Below are positions 62,191 through 64,000 of a stretch of 64,000 nt of DNA, piece after piece. The translations under genes and the position numbers were made by a program. The stretch comes from Apodospora peruviana (lineage: Eukaryota > Ascomycota > Sordariomycetes > Sordariales > Lasiosphaeriaceae). The stretch's first letter is position 1; each line of letters begins with the position of its first letter. The DNA lies in the NCBI GenBank assembly GCA_033439685.1, contig JAUEDM010000003.1, forward strand, positions 3,068,001 through 3,132,000, written 5' to 3'. The notes under the pieces are model-generated. The model searched no databases. It saw only the letters and a program-made list of their open reading frames with translations, and was not told the DNA's origin.

Positions 62191-62529
62191 TCATAGCAGC
62201 ATCCATCTCGCAGGCTTGGATGCAGTAGCCGACGACATGTGCGCTCCGACAATAAATGCCATTGGCCCGCCTTCGTCGCTTCGCTTGAGGCAACGACCAA
62301 ACTCGCTCAACAGGGAATTCGTGCTGCTCGTCGTCGCGTTGAGGTACCGCTCCGGCAGCTCACACCACAGCACGCACTCGTTCACCAGATTGACGGGGTT
62401 GGGGCTGCAGCACGAAACCATGGCGGCGTCGCTCACGTTGTTGCCTGAGATGAGGCCGTAGGTGATGTCAGTTGCAATCGGGAGGCTTTCGGTGACTGGC
62501 AGCACGTTGGGGTCGCATTGTGAAGCCAT
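62191..62529 (-). CDS. small cysteine-containing protein, function unknown
   Basis: The open frame is 112 aa from an ATG. The composition looks like a real protein: balanced, with six Cys, two in a CCSPNP motif and others in ECVLWCELP and GRC. It has an N-x-T site (LNATT) and a hydrophobic C-terminal stretch (AFIVGAHMSSATASKPARWMLL). There is no clear signal peptide at the N-terminus (MASQCDPNVLPVTESLP). I recall similar short proteins of unknown role in sordariomycetes, but cannot name a family. A small intron near the 3' end could extend it. It converges with the GH16-like gene and lacks other context. Confidence 0.6.
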   Translation of the reverse strand: MASQCDPNVLPVTESLPIATDITYGLISGNNVSDAAMVSCCSPNPVNLVNECVLWCELPERYLNATTSSTNSLLSEFGRCLKRSDEGGPMAFIVGAHMSSATASKPARWMLL

Positions 62530-64000
62530 TTTGGTAACTTCTTTTTACGTAATGAATGTGTTGCGAAACTGAGGCGAGATGAGGCTGGGTGGAAGATTTG
62601 GTGGTGATCAAACTGCTTCCACCCTTTGGCGTCTTTGTGCCAGCCGCCTTGGGTGTATGTACGTAAGGTAACGGTATATGGGACTGCTGGTCGGTAACCG
62701 GGCAAAAGGAATATAAAATCCAATTTTTGGGTGCCCGTTGTGAGTCCGTTCTCTTCTGTGTGTAGTTGAAGCTGAAGGTAGAAAGGGGTTTCTGACGGTG
62801 GGGATATGTCTGGTGATAGAAGAGGTATATCTACTCTCACAACCTCGTCCTATCCTGGAGAATACAGGACGACCAGGCAGCCAGGTTCCCTCAATATTTT
62901 ATATTCTACCTCTCGTACCCCGTATACACCGTATCACTTGGCGTACAAGTAAAGCAACCTAACTTGGCTTGGCTACCAACGAAGCGAGTTGCAGTTGGTT
63001 GGGTAGGTTACCTCGAAGGAAGCGGCCAAGCCCCTTGCACAGATAAGAAAATATCGAAACGCAAAACACTGCGACTAAGTCCACCAGTTAATCGGTTGAT
63101 ATGATAGAACGAGCACTGCCGTGCCTTATACCATCCAACCAGCCGGCTGCGCCCCAACAACGTGCAGGCATTCTCCACGGGGTCGTGCCGTTGAAGAGCT
63201 GGGGTAGGGACTGATCTTCAACTCATAACTGAACTTGGCTCAGGCTAGCCACCAACACGTAACGTCGGGATGGTGTTCGGTCCGTTTTATTCTGGTATCT
63301 TTAAAGGGAAAAAATCAGACAATGAACACCGGACCTCCTCCTTATAACTGCAGTCCCTTAGACACCCGCATTAGGATGAGGTTCATGAGGCTCACACTTT
63401 ATCTACCAATAACGACACCGATGCTATATACAAAATTCCTACTCTTCGTTGATCTTCGAGAAGGGCATAACACATACAGACCGTGGTCATTTGCTTCCAC
63501 CAGTATCGCAGAATCCGACCACATGAAGCCAGGCTAAAAGTAAAGCCTGTTTCTTTTCTTCCCCCGGCGTGCAAAAGCAGAAGCGATGATCTGCGACTCG
63601 CTGCGTGTGCTTTTCTTTTCTCCCGGGACGGATCATGGAGATCAGGGGTCAATGAATGAATAGGTAGACGGGCATAGACAACAACTTATGATAAAATGAA
63701 ATCTGACCCAAGTCTAGAGGCAACAAAAGCCTGGGTGTATGCACGCTTGGTCTGATCCAGACTCGGCCCTAGATTTGAACGACCGATGCTGAGCACAACC
63801 GAATCGACTATGTATATGTGGTCTGTATGCACATGGGAACTGAGGTAAGAAAAGGTACCCAAGCAGCCCCGTGTGTAAACAGGCTAGGTTCAGGGTACGA
63901 GAGAGATCTGCTTCATCAGCCACCACTCTCACACAGTATACGAAACGAACTACGTGGGTCGATGATTTCGGTCTATCGGCTTGGTTTGCAAAGCCGTAGT
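62530..64000. other. right-end intergenic stretch
   Basis: No gene is supported in the last 1.5 kb. Open frames are short (up to about 135 codons) and unrecognisable. The first part is the promoter side of the small Cys-containing gene. A gene beyond the right edge may have its regulatory sequence here. Confidence 0.5.

Noticed and set aside
1..64000. CRISPR array, prokaryotic operons or Shine-Dalgarno sites
   Set aside because: No direct-repeat/spacer structure was seen and the genes have spliceosomal introns, so the DNA is eukaryotic.

Overview
The window is nuclear DNA of a filamentous ascomycete, most likely a sordariomycete and possibly Sordariales/Chaetomiaceae. Genes on both strands carry short GT-AG introns (mostly 48-110 bp) with CTAAC/CTGAC-type branch points. 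The gene set is typical of such fungi: an NTO1-like PHD protein, PDH protein X, a Zn2Cys6 regulator, RIX1, a YPP1/TTC7-type protein, CBP3 and a GPI-like GH16. Repeat copies show CpA-to-TpA differences that resemble RIP. The lineage is an inference from gene content and style, not from a database search.

Layout. 1-8.3 kb: an NTO1-like gene cut by the left edge, then a leucine-rich-repeat gene, both on the minus strand. 8.3-19.4 kb: about 11 kb in which I find no convincing protein gene. Its right part is AT-richer and holds a 25-base G run and a decayed inverted repeat with a pol III A-box-like sequence. 19.4-25.5 kb: PDH component X, a TMEM223/Mrx15-like mitochondrial membrane protein, and a class III CoA-transferase (CaiB/BaiF). 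25.5-41.7 kb: a looser region with a Zn2Cys6 regulator, an intradiol ring-cleavage dioxygenase and an OPT oligopeptide transporter, separated by 4-kb spacers. 42.9-58.8 kb: dense housekeeping genes: glycyl-tRNA synthetase, mitochondrial beta-ketoacyl-ACP synthase, CBP3, DHFR, YPP1, RIX1 and a WW-domain protein. 60.6-64 kb: a secreted GH16-like protein and a small Cys-containing ORF.

How they fit together. Several genes serve mitochondria. Mitochondrial FAS ketosynthase supplies the octanoyl chain for lipoate, which modifies lipoyl domains such as that of PDH protein X. CBP3 and the Mrx15-like protein act at the mitoribosome/inner membrane, and the glycyl-tRNA synthetase gene has an upstream in-frame ATG that adds a presequence. 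The CoA-transferase, Zn2Cys6 factor, dioxygenase and OPT transporter could form a loose catabolic neighbourhood, but co-regulation is only a hypothesis.

Exon boundaries below were read by eye from splice motifs and reading-frame continuity. Coordinates given as a span include introns; the introns are listed in the evidence.
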